The notes under the pieces: model-generated
Seen by the model: the letters and a program-made list of their open reading frames with translations, nothing else
Database searches by the model: none
Told to the model about the DNA's origin: nothing
Translations under genes and position numbers: made by a program
Shown here: positions 49,001 to 58,335 of the stretch, in pieces
How positions within the stretch are numbered: position 1 is the first letter of the stretch
Layout: each line of letters begins with the position of its first letter
NCBI RefSeq assembly: GCF_008831285.2
Contig: NC_045141.1
Location: 26,401,315-26,465,314, forward strand
Direction: 5' to 3'
Length of the DNA stretch: 64,000 nucleotides
Origin: Nymphaea colorata
Taxonomy: Eukaryota; Streptophyta; Magnoliopsida; Nymphaeales; Nymphaeaceae

Positions 49001-49837
49001 TTCCAACAGATCATTCCACCATGGCTACGGTCTACAAAAATACTGGACTTGTTGGCACTTTTTGTTATGTTGATCCAGAGTATCAAAGAACTGGTCTAGT
49101 CTCCCCTAAGTCAGATGTATTTGCCTTTGGCATTGTTGTTTTGCAATTGTTGACTGGGCGGCCTCCAATGGGGCTGGCCCACTTTGTCGAGAAGGCAATA
49201 GAAGAAGACCGCCTGGAAGAAATTTTGGATGCGAGTGCAGGGACATGGCCCATTAAAGAATCCAAGGAGCTGGCATATCTGGGGCTGCGCTGTGCTGAAT
49301 TCAGACATAAGGATCGGCCAGATTTAAAGGAAGATATTCTTCCTGTGCTGATGAAATTGAAGGAGTTCGCTGATGGAGAGAAATCCTCAAATCCCAACGC
49401 ACTTGGTCCTCCAAGTCATTTCCTGTGTCCCATACTTCAGGTTAGAGCCTTCCTCTTGCTATCGCTGGTTCGGTTTCAACGTCTTTATCATTTGTTTGTT
49501 CAAAATGCACCAGTTGATTGTGCATTTTTGGTGTATGGACACATGAATATGCATGTGCGTGTAACCATGAACATGCTTCGATGAGTTTCCTCGGTTTCCT
49601 TTTTTCTCTTTCGCATCATCTTCATAAAACATAAAATTTTGATGTTGAATGCAGGATGTAATGGAAGACCCATGGGTTGCACCGGATGGCTACACATATG
49701 AGCGGAGAGCCATAGAGAGATGGCTTAGCAACCAAGACACATCACCAATGACAAATTTGCCGTTGCCGAATAAGAATCTCGTTCCTAACCGTGCTCTCTC
49801 TTCTGCAATTTCAGAGTGGAAGTCCAGAAACCATTGA
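27662..49837 (+). CDS. U-box domain-containing receptor-like cytoplasmic kinase (9 exons)
   Basis: Predicted exons: 27662-27884, 29078-29196, 31268-31389, 38180-38379, 46513-46832, 46938-47030, 47463-47876, 48691-49440, 49655-49837. All introns are GT-AG with matching phases, giving 807 codons plus TGA. Residues about 22-160 form a universal stress protein (UspA-like) domain beginning [20 protein letters not shown]. About 329-450 is a charged coiled coil. The kinase starts near 450 with a Gly loop [10 protein letters not shown] (about 461-470), VAVK lysine about 481, HRD Asp about 576, DVG in place of DFG at about 594-596 (usual in this RLCK class), and DPE near 625. The C-terminal U-box (about 736-807) has [22 protein letters not shown], with a splice inside it. 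The family (PUB32-35/50-54 class) is expected to be a cytosolic or membrane-associated E3 ligase with kinase activity. Exon 5 encodes a Ser-rich linker. The span is inflated by intron insertions. Confidence 0.92.
28552..28829. mobile_element. PIF/Harbinger-like (Tourist-type) MITE in intron 1
   Basis: The 278 bp element has imperfect terminal inverted repeats: left GGGGCATTTAGATGAC, right (inverted) GGGGGTGTTTGAGTGAC. It is flanked by TAA on both sides (28549-28551 and 28830-28832). The interior carries repeated AAACC(A/T)GGTTTT words. TAA/TTA duplication and a GGGGGTGTTTG end are typical of Harbinger-derived MITEs. No transposase. Confidence 0.75.
30963..31003. repeat. CT microsatellite in intron 2
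   Basis: About 18 CT units just upstream of exon 3 of the kinase gene. It lies too far (about 260 bp) from the acceptor to be its pyrimidine tract. Confidence 0.95.
32249..32430 (-). repeat. 3' LTR of copia A
   Basis: 182 bp, TG...CA. It contains a hairpin at 32301-32326 (11 bp stem CCCTAATCTCT, loop ATTA) followed by a second TTAGGG word, a telo-box-like motif. A GA microsatellite at its + strand left end is one unit longer than in the partner. Confidence 0.95.
32431..32442 (-). other. Polypurine tract of copia A
   Basis: On the minus strand it reads CTTGAGGGGGAG immediately before the 3' LTR start TGTTAAAG. This is the standard site for plus-strand DNA priming in LTR elements. Confidence 0.9.
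32438..34879 (-). pseudogene. pol: Copia A pol, 3' part: integrase C-terminal half, reverse transcriptase, RNase H
   Basis: This frame is open from just after a TAA at 34880-34882 down to the stop at 32438. It begins in the integrase core (FRTDN-type region, then [15 protein letters not shown] with the catalytic Glu). It continues through the RVT_2 domain ([27 protein letters not shown] region, YVDD at the active site in [10 protein letters not shown]) and ends with RNase H ([22 protein letters not shown]). These domains look complete. The upstream integrase half is in another frame, so the protein could not be made as one unit. A first in-frame Met occurs at 34675. Confidence 0.95.
34824..35552 (-). 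pseudogene. pol: Copia A pol, 5' part: protease and integrase N-terminal half
   Basis: It starts ATGACATGG, overlapping the gag stop by four bases. Protease active site is DSGAS at residues 6-10. Then the GAG-pre-integrase domain with the HHCC zinc site (HLRLGH ... CDACQLGKH) and the first integrase Asp (LIHVDVWGP). A small indel near 34880-34895 shifts the frame just after LLRERSEV, giving a stop at 34824. The second catalytic Asp and the Glu are in the following frame. Confidence 0.93.
35549..36637 (-). CDS. gag: Copia A gag
   Basis: 362 codons. The N-terminal DUF4219/UBN2-type gag region ([41 protein letters not shown]) is followed by an Arg/Gly-rich stretch and one CCHC zinc knuckle, [14 protein letters not shown]. 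It forms the virus-like-particle coat of the element and binds its RNA. Copia elements normally have gag and pol in one frame; here the last about 15 codons ([10 protein letters not shown]) are out of frame with pol, which suggests an indel near 35580-35600. It lies about 700 bp after the PBS. Confidence 0.93.
   Translation of the reverse strand: MAENSKSEGSTDYKMVGNSFSYGTTIKLNGSNYEIWSRVFIMSVAGHRKKYILEEDEPIEKKGIYAAWDEDNYIVMSWIMNSVESHIAPTIADYTKAKDMWSFLRKTYSHATNVIKILQLEEELCNIRQGDQDLSQYFATLIAAYERLKALHPPCQHCYASHVETGMVAKFLSGLSSEYSVAKSQILTGSELPDLADTYNRLSRFAATLYQTTHDTPVSALVISGGRGPSSFGGTRGRGTGRGAGRGRFQCSYCGKIGHLEYRCWDKHPHLRSNVSSGRGGGRITTSRGPSSSQATHSKATISMVESSTDPSISMSYSLNLSKDEYDRVLAQRPASTSTSTSTNAAVVDSASLLVLLLLIQV
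37085..37127 (-). other. Leader hairpin of copia A RNA
   Basis: 17 bp stem (37085-37101 with 37111-37127, one mismatch that is a G-U pair in RNA) and a 9-base loop. Each arm contains the palindrome TGATCA. It lies between PBS and gag, where dimerisation and packaging signals of retroelement RNAs are usually found. Confidence 0.6.
37328..37339 (-). other. Primer binding site of copia A
   Basis: On the minus strand it reads TGGTATCAGAGC directly after the 5' LTR, complementary to the 3' end of plant initiator-Met tRNA. Confidence 0.95.
37340..37519 (-). repeat. 5' LTR of copia A
   Basis: 180 bp, TG...CA; partner of 32249-32430. The same hairpin is at 37390-37415. It drives transcription antisense to the host kinase gene. 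Confidence 0.95.
38884..39325 (+). mobile_element. TRIM (terminal-repeat retrotransposon in miniature) in intron 4
   Basis: Two related repeats of about 170 bp (about 38884-39056 and 39157-39325, roughly 70-75 percent alike) both end in GTTGTTACA. The second starts TGTAACCC. Just after the first is TTAGTATCAGGGC (39058-39070), a decayed initiator-Met PBS, with another PBS-like TTGGCATCAGAG nearby. Before the second is a purine tract AAGGGGGATAG. The internal region is only 100 bp with no coding capacity. The LTR text (TGGGATGGGTTGGGTTGTTACA-like) is typical of plant TRIMs. The divergence says it is old. Confidence 0.8.
39622..39981. mobile_element. AT-rich Mutator-like MITE in intron 4
   Basis: About 360 bp. 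Ends are CAGTCACAAA on the left and inverted ACAGTCACAAA on the right. It is flanked by a 9 bp direct repeat TGCTAATCA (39613-39621 and 39982-39990), the target size of Mutator-like elements. The interior is A/T homopolymer-rich. It shares its ends and composition with the elements in introns 3 and 7. Confidence 0.65.
40466..40694 (-). repeat. 3' LTR of copia B
   Basis: 229 bp, TG...CA. The adjacent PPT (40695-40706) reads CTTGAGGGAGAG on the minus strand. Confidence 0.95.
40689..41672 (-). pseudogene. pol: Copia B pol: reverse transcriptase end and RNase H
   Basis: 327 codons from the YVDD box ([11 protein letters not shown]) to the end. It includes the RT connection ([24 protein letters not shown]) and the RNase H motifs SDADWAG, YCDNKSA and RTKHVEI. 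It is cut off from upstream RT by the 10 bp duplication at 41661-41680 that repeats CTGGTTTATG (minus) and shifts the frame at the active site. The stop overlaps the 3' LTR boundary. Confidence 0.93.
41681..42880 (-). pseudogene. pol: Copia B pol: integrase C-terminus to reverse transcriptase N-terminal part
   Basis: Two open pieces, about 42880-42109 and 42108-41782, plus a short piece to the duplication. The first carries the linker and start of RT ([24 protein letters not shown]) and ends at TAG. The second carries RT core ([41 protein letters not shown]) and ends at TGA where Trp is usual. Each stop fits a single C-to-T or G-to-A change. Confidence 0.92.
42878..45067 (-). pseudogene. gag-pol: Copia B gag, protease and integrase
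   Basis: The likely original start is the ATG at 45067-45065 (MAASSSST...), but codon 41 is TAG (Trp in relatives), so the open part resumes at 44929 and runs 683 codons. It has UBN2-type gag, a CCHC knuckle ([14 protein letters not shown]), protease DSGATHH, the HHCC zinc site (HERLGH ... CDVCQFAKH) and all three integrase acids ([20 protein letters not shown]). It ends at TGA after an A8 run that has one A too many. Confidence 0.93.
45708..45719 (-). other. Primer binding site of copia B
   Basis: The minus strand reads TGGTATCAGAGT directly after the 5' LTR, one base off the initiator-Met tRNA complement TGGTATCAGAGC. Confidence 0.9.
45720..45950 (-). repeat. 5' LTR of copia B
   Basis: 231 bp, TG...CA. 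It differs from the 3' LTR by several substitutions and a CT-unit indel near 45830. Confidence 0.95.
47925..48215. mobile_element. AT-rich MITE in intron 7
   Basis: Ends are ATAGTCACAAAAAA on the left and, inverted, AATAGTCACAAAAAAC on the right. The interior is A-rich with the same GTTTTAAACGG word as the intron 4 element. TTTTAAA occurs just outside both ends. The intron splits the kinase domain between the VAVK lysine and the catalytic loop. Confidence 0.55.
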
Positions 49838-52405
49838 CACCTTTCATTTCATAACATACGAAAAATGACGCCCATTCGACTTCGCAAATATTCATATGTT
49901 GAAGTGTCTCACGGAGGGGCAGCAAAGGACCCCCATCTCTATCATCGGGTTCTCATCACCCTGGCAGTTTTACCTTTGAGGTTGTTTTTCTTTTTATTTG
50001 TGGGTTTTTGTTTACCTGGCTATGTTCATGCATTTTTTCCGCGACTTTGTCAATGGCTTGGTATGGAACAACTGTTATCATTTTTCGTGTGTAACTGAAT
50101 CTTTCACTTCTGATTTTACTTGAATTTCTCCCATTTTCTCTTGGTCTTCTTCACTGTTTCTCTACTTTTTCTTTTTTACCTGGTTCTTTAAGAGATGCTA
50201 TTGATATGCCTCCTGTATCAACAAACAGACCATGTTCTTTCCACATTTACAAGTGCGTTGCTTACGGATTCCGTGTTTTTTTTTTCCGAGAAACAGAAAA
50301 AGTGGGATGTTAAAAATGCAAAAAAAATCTTTGGGTTCAGTTAGATATTTGAGGTCAATGTAGACCAACATCCAGATTGCGAGAGAGACTTGGGTATCAT
50401 GGCATTCCATTTACAATGATGTAATGCTATAATAAGAATGCCATAATAAACAACCTGATCTGCTCAAAATTCCATTAACTATGGTGGTTACACATCAGCT
50501 TTCAAATACTTATATGAAAGAGTGTTTGAATCCGAATTTATTAGCTTTGATTGATAAGGGAATTAGATAAGCATTCAAGTCTCAAATGCAAATCAAAATC
50601 TAAGCCACAAGCATTTAGTTTCACATGCAGAGAATCAGTGTTCTTGTTTGCAAAACTGACCCAATCGTAACTGGAATTTAAATTACAAAAACCTTGGCGT
50701 GGTCTAAGCTCATTTCGTATGTAATATTTTAAAAAGCAGACTTGACTTTTATAATTCACCTAAATTTTTCAAAAACTTGAAGAACAAGCTTAAGTTTTGA
50801 AAAAATTTCATAAACCTGATTAAAAATTTTTAAAAAAGTTCCAAACTACACGTAATGTTGATATATTGACAAAAATATGCTTTGTAGATGGTAACTTGAC
50901 AATCTCTTAACTGCTGCCCGACTACGGAAACACATTTGAGTTAAGACAGCGTGCTTTTGAGAAAAATTCCCCCCTGATCTGGTATAAATTATCTGCTTCA
51001 GCTTAAACACATTGAAATTCAGGTGCCTATTCGTGAATCTCTCCAACTGCTGGCCGTTGGCACCTCCGAAATCCAATATCACATAGCTTTAATTTGGCGA
51101 CCAAAATGGATTCGTTCTTTCAAAATTAGGTAGATGGGCATCCCAGTTAGAAGCTAAACTAACTATCAGCAGTCAATCGTGTCGTAAAACAATATAAAAC
51201 TCAAAACTCTCCATTGGTCCATTCAAAAGAAAACAAAAGAAAATCCAGGAGTTCAGGAGAAAGCAAGAAGGAAAAGTACAAGAGTAAAGATTAGGGATAG
51301 GGATCTAAATGATTCATACTCCTTTCAGACTTAGGGATGATGATGGATTTGATTGGAATTGGTTGTACCCCTTACCATATCTGATTTATTAGATGTTCAG
51401 ATTCAAATATGAATAAAGAAATGTGTTTACAGTATCTAAAACTGATTTTTAAATTACAAGATAAGTCCGATCCAGACCCCGACTTTTATTTTTACATCCA
51501 AATCCGAACTACACTACATATGTTAAAGAACCAATTTTCGAAATGTACAGATCTTGGATATAGGATAACAGTTTGAAACTAAATCTGAAGCCGATCAAAT
51601 ATTTATGTAAAACTGGATCAAATATCCGACGTTTTTGAAAGAAGTCCGTTGGATATCCTATCCAATTATGATAAATGACATCCCCATTCAGACCTACGCT
51701 TTCCTTGAGTCCTGATGTGATTTCGTAAGTCAGATTTGATTTTTGGATTAGAACTGGCGGGGTTCAGATTAAGCAACTTCTGCAGAAATTGCAGCCACTA
51801 TATCTTCTGCTTCAATCCCAATACCTCTGCTTCTACTTACATTTGCAACACAAACATTTTAGAAAGTCGGTAGAGACACTTTTATGTACCTTCATGACAT
51901 AACGATCATTAAAAAACAAGAGAATTAAGACCCTTTTCTGCACACATAGCTTTTGATAAGGAGCCAGCATCTCATTTGTCCTTCATTCCATTTCATCAAT
52001 ATAAGCAGAGGCTATATCCTCCCAAACAGAAGCAATTGCAAGCGGCCCCACTGCATGCATAAAAATTAGTTAAGGCATAGAAGAAATTAGACAAGATTAT
52101 GTCCATATAGCTGTATTTTTATCTTTACATAATTTTTTAGTTGTTCAATTTTTACTTTCACAAAGTCTTCATATGCATAGCACTAGAGCCTTCTAACATG
52201 CCTCGAAGATAAAAGGAAAGCGAAGATCCTCTAAACATATCCCACTGGACATCCGGAAATGTTTGAAGAACAATCATCTTGTGTCCACTTGTATCTTATA
52301 CAATGAACTTCTTATAGACATTAAGAACAAGCAAATAAATAATGCAAATGATCAACAAAGCCATATGCTGTTAGAAGTTCTTGTTACATAACCCCTCTAT
52401 TTCTC
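49838..52405. other. 3' flank of the kinase gene and intergenic DNA
   Basis: The first few hundred bases should be the 3' UTR. Beyond that no gene is seen on either strand. At 51300-51680 the sequence is rich in GATCCGAA/TCCAAATC-type words, like degenerate plant interspersed repeats. Confidence 0.4.
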
Positions 52406-52409
52406 TCCC

Positions 52410-52665
52410 GGTTCTTGAAACCGAGATGTCTACCCAACCAGGTTTTTGAAATCGAGACGTCTCTTCGACCTGGTTCTTGAAACCAATATGCCTGCCCGAC
52501 TCGATTCTTGAAACCGAGATGCCTGAGATGCCTCCCAACACGGTTCTTGAACCTCCCAACCCAGTTCTCTAAACTGAGATGCCTACTCAACCCCGTTTTT
52601 TAAACCGAGATCCCTCTCCAACCCGGTTCTTGAAACCTAGACGCCTACCCAACCCGATTTCTTGA
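52410..52665. repeat. 31 bp tandem repeat (minisatellite)
   Basis: About eight degenerate units, with starts near 52410, 52441, 52472, 52503, 52563, 52594, 52625 and 52655. The core is GGTTCTTGAAACCGAGATG followed by CCTACCCAACCC. The 60 bp gap at 52503-52563 holds two rearranged units. The core is partly self-complementary (GGTT ... AACC). Confidence 0.85.
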
Positions 52666-52669
52666 TATC

Positions 52670-52976
52670 ACACGACATGTGATACATAATTAATGTGCTC
52701 GTGCAACAACTTTCATCGTGTGTCACATGGCTATAGGATGACAATCTCACGTCTTGAAATATTGCACAAAATAACCACAAATCGTATAGACACAGCCTAC
52801 TTAGATTACATTTATCTGAATATACTAATCATTGACAATAATATTTTCTGATTTTACCTTTTGAATTCTCTACAAGATGGAGAACAAGGTTCAAAATTCA
52901 GTATTTATGCAAATGGCAGACTGTTGTGAGTTTCCTTTGGAAAAACAGTCATGGATGGTCATATGGACATAAACAT

Positions 52977-53016
<40 letters not shown>

Positions 53017-55080
53017 TATCAAACTAGCATGCATGAATATGCTTAAATGCCAACAAGATTAGAAAAGCATCCACACGTCAAACGCATAACTCTACCATTT
53101 TTTTTCGGCCTTAGGAACTGACAATATGGCGTTCTTATTTTATAACAGACACCTTGCAGTCGTCCTTGAGTAACGACTATACCTTTGAGAATGGTTCCTA
53201 GTAACAGAATCAGAAAAGTTCTTCCTCCTACGCTAATTTCGACCAGTTAATCTCCCTCTGCAAATCTTCTTAGAATCATCGAACAAAGAAACCACATGAA
53301 ACCTGCATTACATGCATGAGAAAGGAATAATGAACAGCCAAAAAAACTAAAGGACAAGTGAAAATCTAGAAACAGAGCCGATGCATTTCCCATAACCCGT
53401 GGCTCCTTAAAGCAGCTTCTTCACTCTCTACCGGTCGGTTGGGGGATTTGGAGAACCAGGCCCGAGACCCCCTTCCTCATGCGCCCGAATCCCTGACACA
53501 CTAGGGGAGATGCAGGAGATCCTATTTCCTGGGGCACGGTCGATTTGGGGACAATTTCTTGATAAAACACTCGTACTGTTAATAAAAAGGCTCTTTAATA
53601 GTTATTTGACATTACAACAACATGCAAAATCTACCTTAAAATTGGGGTATATTTACACCTTATTCTTAATGCCAAACACCTTCTTAGTGAAAGAAATAAT
53701 AACCCAAACAATAGAGTAAACTTGCCTCTCCTTTCTTCCTTTCTTTCGGTCGCTATTATTGGACAATGTAAAACCACGTGAATATGAATTAAGATAGCAA
53801 TTGTTAGGTCACTTTAATTTGATTGCTATTCAGCTTTTGTCTAGAGATATCAAATGTTCACATGTAATCCAGATTTAGCTTGAACACAAATTCAAGTAGT
53901 CGGAGACGTAATTGGATTTGGTTTGCGTTGATTATAATCGGATTAATATGGGAGCATCAAATATTAATTTGTATCCAAATATTAGATAAAATATGAATAT
54001 AGACGAGAGCCCATATCCAAATATTGACTTTGTATCGATTGCATCCGTTTCGATCCGTGACGAGCTTGCAACATCTGAATTGAATCGAATAATTTGGGTT
54101 AAACATTTGATATTAGACATTCACTTTCAATGGTTTGACATTTGTTTAGGTTTCCCATAGATTTTTATTGTTTTGTATATTTTCTGGCGCTTCTCAAAAT
54201 TATAAATGTTGTCAAGTTATTTCTGATATATCTGAAATCATGAGAAATGAAATATAGATGGAGATGGGCTAACTTCTAATTTAAATTAAAAAATAGTTTA
54301 AAATATTTTAAATTGATTTGAAAATAAAAAATGAAGGGAATCAGCCGAATATGCTCAGGCAGGCCTAAGACGTCATTTGAGGCGATGGTGACCTGAATCT
54401 GGTGACTCGACATTTGAATTCAGATCTGATATCTAGCCACACCGCTTTAAATCATCTTCAAGATATGAAGAAAAAATGACATTCGATCAGGAACATGTGG
54501 ATTTGATTCTATTTTAAGAAATGTTATTCGACCTGGAGTTTAAAGGAAAAGTATATGACTGGATAATAAATATTAGATAAAATTTCCTATGTCGAATATC
54601 CATGTAACTTGAAGCTTGATCCTCATAATTTTAAATAGATTTGGTTATGAATTTAAAAGTGGATCGCAACTCGAGTTCAATTGTGAAATTAAAAGTCGGA
54701 TTCAAATACGATATATACTTTTTTTATTCACGTTTGATTCCGAATTTGAATTTAAACAAGTCAATGTCCAAGATGCGGACGATGAATCTGATCCATTGAT
54801 ATTCTCACACTCATTATCGGTAACTCATTAATTAATGAATGAAAAATAAGGCACCAGATCGGATTTATTTTCTTGCTTGGGGTGACGAATTAGCGGCAAG
54901 GATTTAATATTTTGTATTTGCGTCTTTGGAATTTTAAGTTATGTATTAAAAGTTATAATCAAGAAGATCAAGAAACAAACTTCTCAACCGTTACCGTTTT
55001 AAGAAGGCTTTCCTTTTCCCGCCGAGTTCTAAGGAGGGAAAGCAGCCTCTCTCGCTCTCTCTCGACAGGAGCGAGGCTGG
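52670..55080. other. AT-rich intergenic stretch
   Basis: A CT/CA microsatellite lies at 52978-53015. From 53870 to 54790 the sequence is rich in degenerate GGATTTGGAT/ATCCAAAT words in both orientations, as in old interspersed repeats. No gene seen. Confidence 0.4.
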
Positions 55081-55088
55081 ATCGTCGA

Positions 55089-55185
55089 TGGCGCCAACAA
55101 TGGAGGAAGATGCAGATTGCGTGCGTGGGTTGCCGCAGTTCATCCTTCAGAATTCGCTACTTGCCTCTGGTGGTGGAGTAAGACT
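55089..55185 (+). CDS. Possible first coding exon, unknown product
   Basis: A GC-rich patch with CT-rich leader precedes ATGGCGCCAACAATGG, a good plant start context (ATGGCG). It encodes about 32 residues, starting MAPTMEEDADCVRGLP and ending SLLASGGGVR, then AGACT/GTAAGT, a strong donor. I do not recognise the protein and could not identify the next exon. A 34 bp tandem duplication (from 55227) lies in the presumed intron. It may be a real gene start, a truncated duplicate or chance. Confidence 0.3.
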
Positions 55186-55226
55186 GTAAGTTTCCACCCT
55201 CCTCCATTCGCTCTTTCTGTTTTTCT

Positions 55227-55292
55227 GCTCTCATGGAAAAATTTTGACCCACGAAAACCTGCTCTCATGGAAAAATTTTGACCCACGAAAAC
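55227..55292. repeat. 34 bp direct tandem duplication
   Basis: GCTCTCATGG and the following 22 bases occur at 55227 and again at 55261 without change. Confidence 0.95.
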
Positions 55293-55299
55293 AATGATC

Positions 55300-57050
55300 G
55301 CTATGACCCGAAGGGAAAGGGGGCATCTAAAGGTTTGAGAGACAGAGGAGCGAAGTGGAGACATACAATAATGACGGACGACATTTTTGGAGGAGACGGG
55401 AGAGAGACAGGGTTTCCAGAGGGTTTCGCAAAGAGGGATTGGGAGAGATTTGCCGTCGTTCAAAACCGCCACGTCTTTGCGCATCTCATCCTCTGCTGGG
55501 CCAACTTCCTCAACCTCATCACCGCCGGTGGCAACATCTCATCGCACCACGACGTTTCCTGGTTGATGGTTTGGGGAATCGTTCCTAATATCCGCATAAG
55601 CACAAGCGCATGTTAAGGTGAGCAATTTTTTCTATAAGAAATCTAATTTCCTATTTTCATCTAATCTCTCCCCATTTTGTTATCTCTCGCTCCCTACTTC
55701 GTAGGAGTTTTCCTGATCTCTCTCTCTCCCTGCTTTTCTCGTACGTTCTCTCGATCTCCATTAATGTTCAATCTCCTCTTTGATCTCTCGATTTCGATCT
55801 GTCCCTTTCTTTATTTTTATCTACCGATTGGCATGCACACCTCTCTCACTTTCCAGTTCCCTCTCTCCCTCTATTGGCCATTCTGACTGTTTTTCTCTTG
55901 ATCTGTGTCCCTTGATCTTGACCTCTAGCTGACTATCGATCTATCAACATTGTTGTCGCTGCTTGCTTCACTTGCTCACTGTTTGCCCTAAGCATAGCAG
56001 AAATTTCATTTCCCAAGCTGATTGAGCGAAATTTCAAGTTCATTGATCATTCTTGCTTGCGTCACTTGCTCACCGACTGCCCTAAGCATAGGAGTCTCCT
56101 ATTTTGTTATTTCAGTGGACTTGGTCTGTTTGAAGCTTGCAAAAAGTTGTGGGCAGACCTTGAAGAGGCCTTGCTGTGAAGAAGGAATCATCTACATCAA
56201 GAGTACCAAGACCAGTGGTGGGGAGGTCAGGAAATTTCTCTCTCTCTCTCTCTATATATATATATCACAACACAATTGGTTTTGGGCAAAACAGTCTAGT
56301 CAAATTAAATGGAGCACTTGTATGTGATAGGTGATAGAGCCACTTGTCGGTAAGCAGTTGTTTGTAGTCATGGGGCCTTAGGGCACTGGAAAAGGGAAAT
56401 AAACCTATCATTCCTGAGAGGTTTGAAAAGGTACACGTGGTATATGAGGTTCCTTTTTTTCCCCAAAATGAAGTTAATATTCTATAATATGTTGCTGAAG
56501 GTCCTTCACGTTTATCATGTGTCTATTCCGTGGTTTGTTTGGAGAACCTTGTTTTCATTCATCTGCTTGATGATCAACTTTGACTGCCCTCACCTCATTT
56601 ATTTGCAGATGTTTTGTGTACTTGTGGCTTGTTTGTTTCTGATCTAGTGGTTATCTCTATTCCATGCTTGAAAATATTGTTGATTGTTGTACAGTTCTTT
56701 ACTGCTTCTTATTGCCATCCATATGACAATTAATTTTTACTTTCATAGCTTCCGTTGTCTAGGTAGATTACAACAGATCTTCATAAATGGCTTTTCTAGT
56801 TTTCAGATATATTACTGAGCTGTAACAGTAGTTGCCTTTATAAATATGATAATATCCCTCTACCATGAGCATTCAATTATGATCTTGTTCTGTATTTTAG
56901 ATATTTCATTTTCATTGAAAGATAACGCGAAACATGAGTAGGAAATCCTTGGCTAATGTTTGAATTACTATATGGAGATGCATAAAGAGTTTTTGAAAAA
57001 ATACTTTGCCATACGTAAAATGAACCAATGTGGAACTACTATAACCAATT
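55300..57050. other. Region downstream of the possible exon
   Basis: An 82-codon frame at 55370-55616 (MTDDIFGGDG...) has no recognised domain. A CT-rich stretch spans 55680-55920. A 37 bp direct repeat occurs at 55961-55999 and 56055-56091 (ending GCCCTAAGCATAG). A segment at 56114-56226 is bounded by an acceptor-like TTATTTCAG and a donor-like GGGGAG/GTCAGG. It could hold exons of a gene starting at 55089, but no reading frame is convincing. Confidence 0.3.
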
Positions 57051-57250
57051 TTGTGCAGGAAGAGAAGGAGTAATCCCATGAGATGTGGGAACTACTCAAG
57101 GATCTTATGGGGCTATGTCCCCACCATCAAATTCCAAAATAGCAATTGGTGCAATATTTTTTATGATAAGTTGACTCATAAGCATAGACAAATGGACGAT
57201 GCAGCATTTGGGGGGACATTCATGATGAGAAGTGATGAAGAAGCATCAAT
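57051..57250 (+). repeat. Diverged satellite-like monomer outside the array
   Basis: It aligns with the 230 bp monomer: GAGAAGGAGTAATCCCATGAGATGTGGGAACTAC corresponds to the array's conserved CAGTCCCGTGAGACCTGGGAACTGC part, followed by CTCAAGGATCTTATGG and AGACAAATGGACGATGC for ATGCATGGACAACTTGATGC. I judge about 65-70 percent identity. It is 1.6 kb before the array begins. Confidence 0.65.
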
Positions 57251-57259
57251 TTTGTTTGA

Positions 57260-58304
57260 GACTTAACTATTCTATGCATCCTGCCTCATCATCTATGCAA
57301 GAGAGAGCGCCATAGATGTCTCTGGGAGCACTCAATAGATGAGGAATATATGAGGTATCATCATGTTCTATTATTGGTGCAAAAGGATGGATCAAATTGG
57401 AGATTAGTTGTTGCAAATATTGACACTTATTGGAGCAGTGAATGAGATATAGTCATTCAACTTAGTGTCTTATACATTGCAGTTTTAAGAGTATTGTCAA
57501 AAACTAGTACAAGCAAAGAATGGGTTTGGTTTGCCATGTAATGACTCATAATTCAACACCTACAACCCCAAATAGCATAATCACTCTAACCTTTGAAATC
57601 CACAAAATGTTACACCTCTCCATTATCAACAATAGTAGGTTGGAGGATTCCAATGTAAATTTTCTCATAGACACAACTGACACATGGCCAACTACAAGAA
57701 TCAATACAAAAGCCATTTTAAGGAGCTTATGTGTGAGGCTATAGAAATGACAGTAGAAACTGGGCAAGGATAGAAAAGCGTGAAAACATGATGAGAATAG
57801 TTAGTTCTCACACCTAGTGTCTCTCAATATTAAGGATGTAGGTTAGACATATTAGCAAGAAGGAAAGAGGGAAGGCTCCCAAGTCAATCCTAGATGTGGG
57901 GATGCTGTTAGAGGTGGTTTGCACATGGTAGATGTAACTTAAGTGCATGATAGAACAATAATAGCCATGAGGAGTGGAAAGAAACATGATGTCAAACTCA
58001 AGGTTTTAAAACCCAGTGATTAGGTGCAATTAAAAAAATGTCAATTAGGTGAAATTAAAAAAATGATTATCCGGTTGTTGTGGGAAAGTAGCGGATACTG
58101 CATATGAGAGCACAATCTTGACGAATAGTGATGAGCAAACATAGACTTTCTTTGGCATTATTATTGATGCATCTCGCCTCATCATCTTGGCAATAGAGAG
58201 CGACCTATGTCACCTAGGTGTGGGGTGCGGGTGCGGCACAACCCCAAAAATTTAGGTGCGGTGGTGTGGCGAGAATATTTATTTGTTATTATTAATTTAT
58301 TATT

Positions 58305-58335
<31 letters not shown>

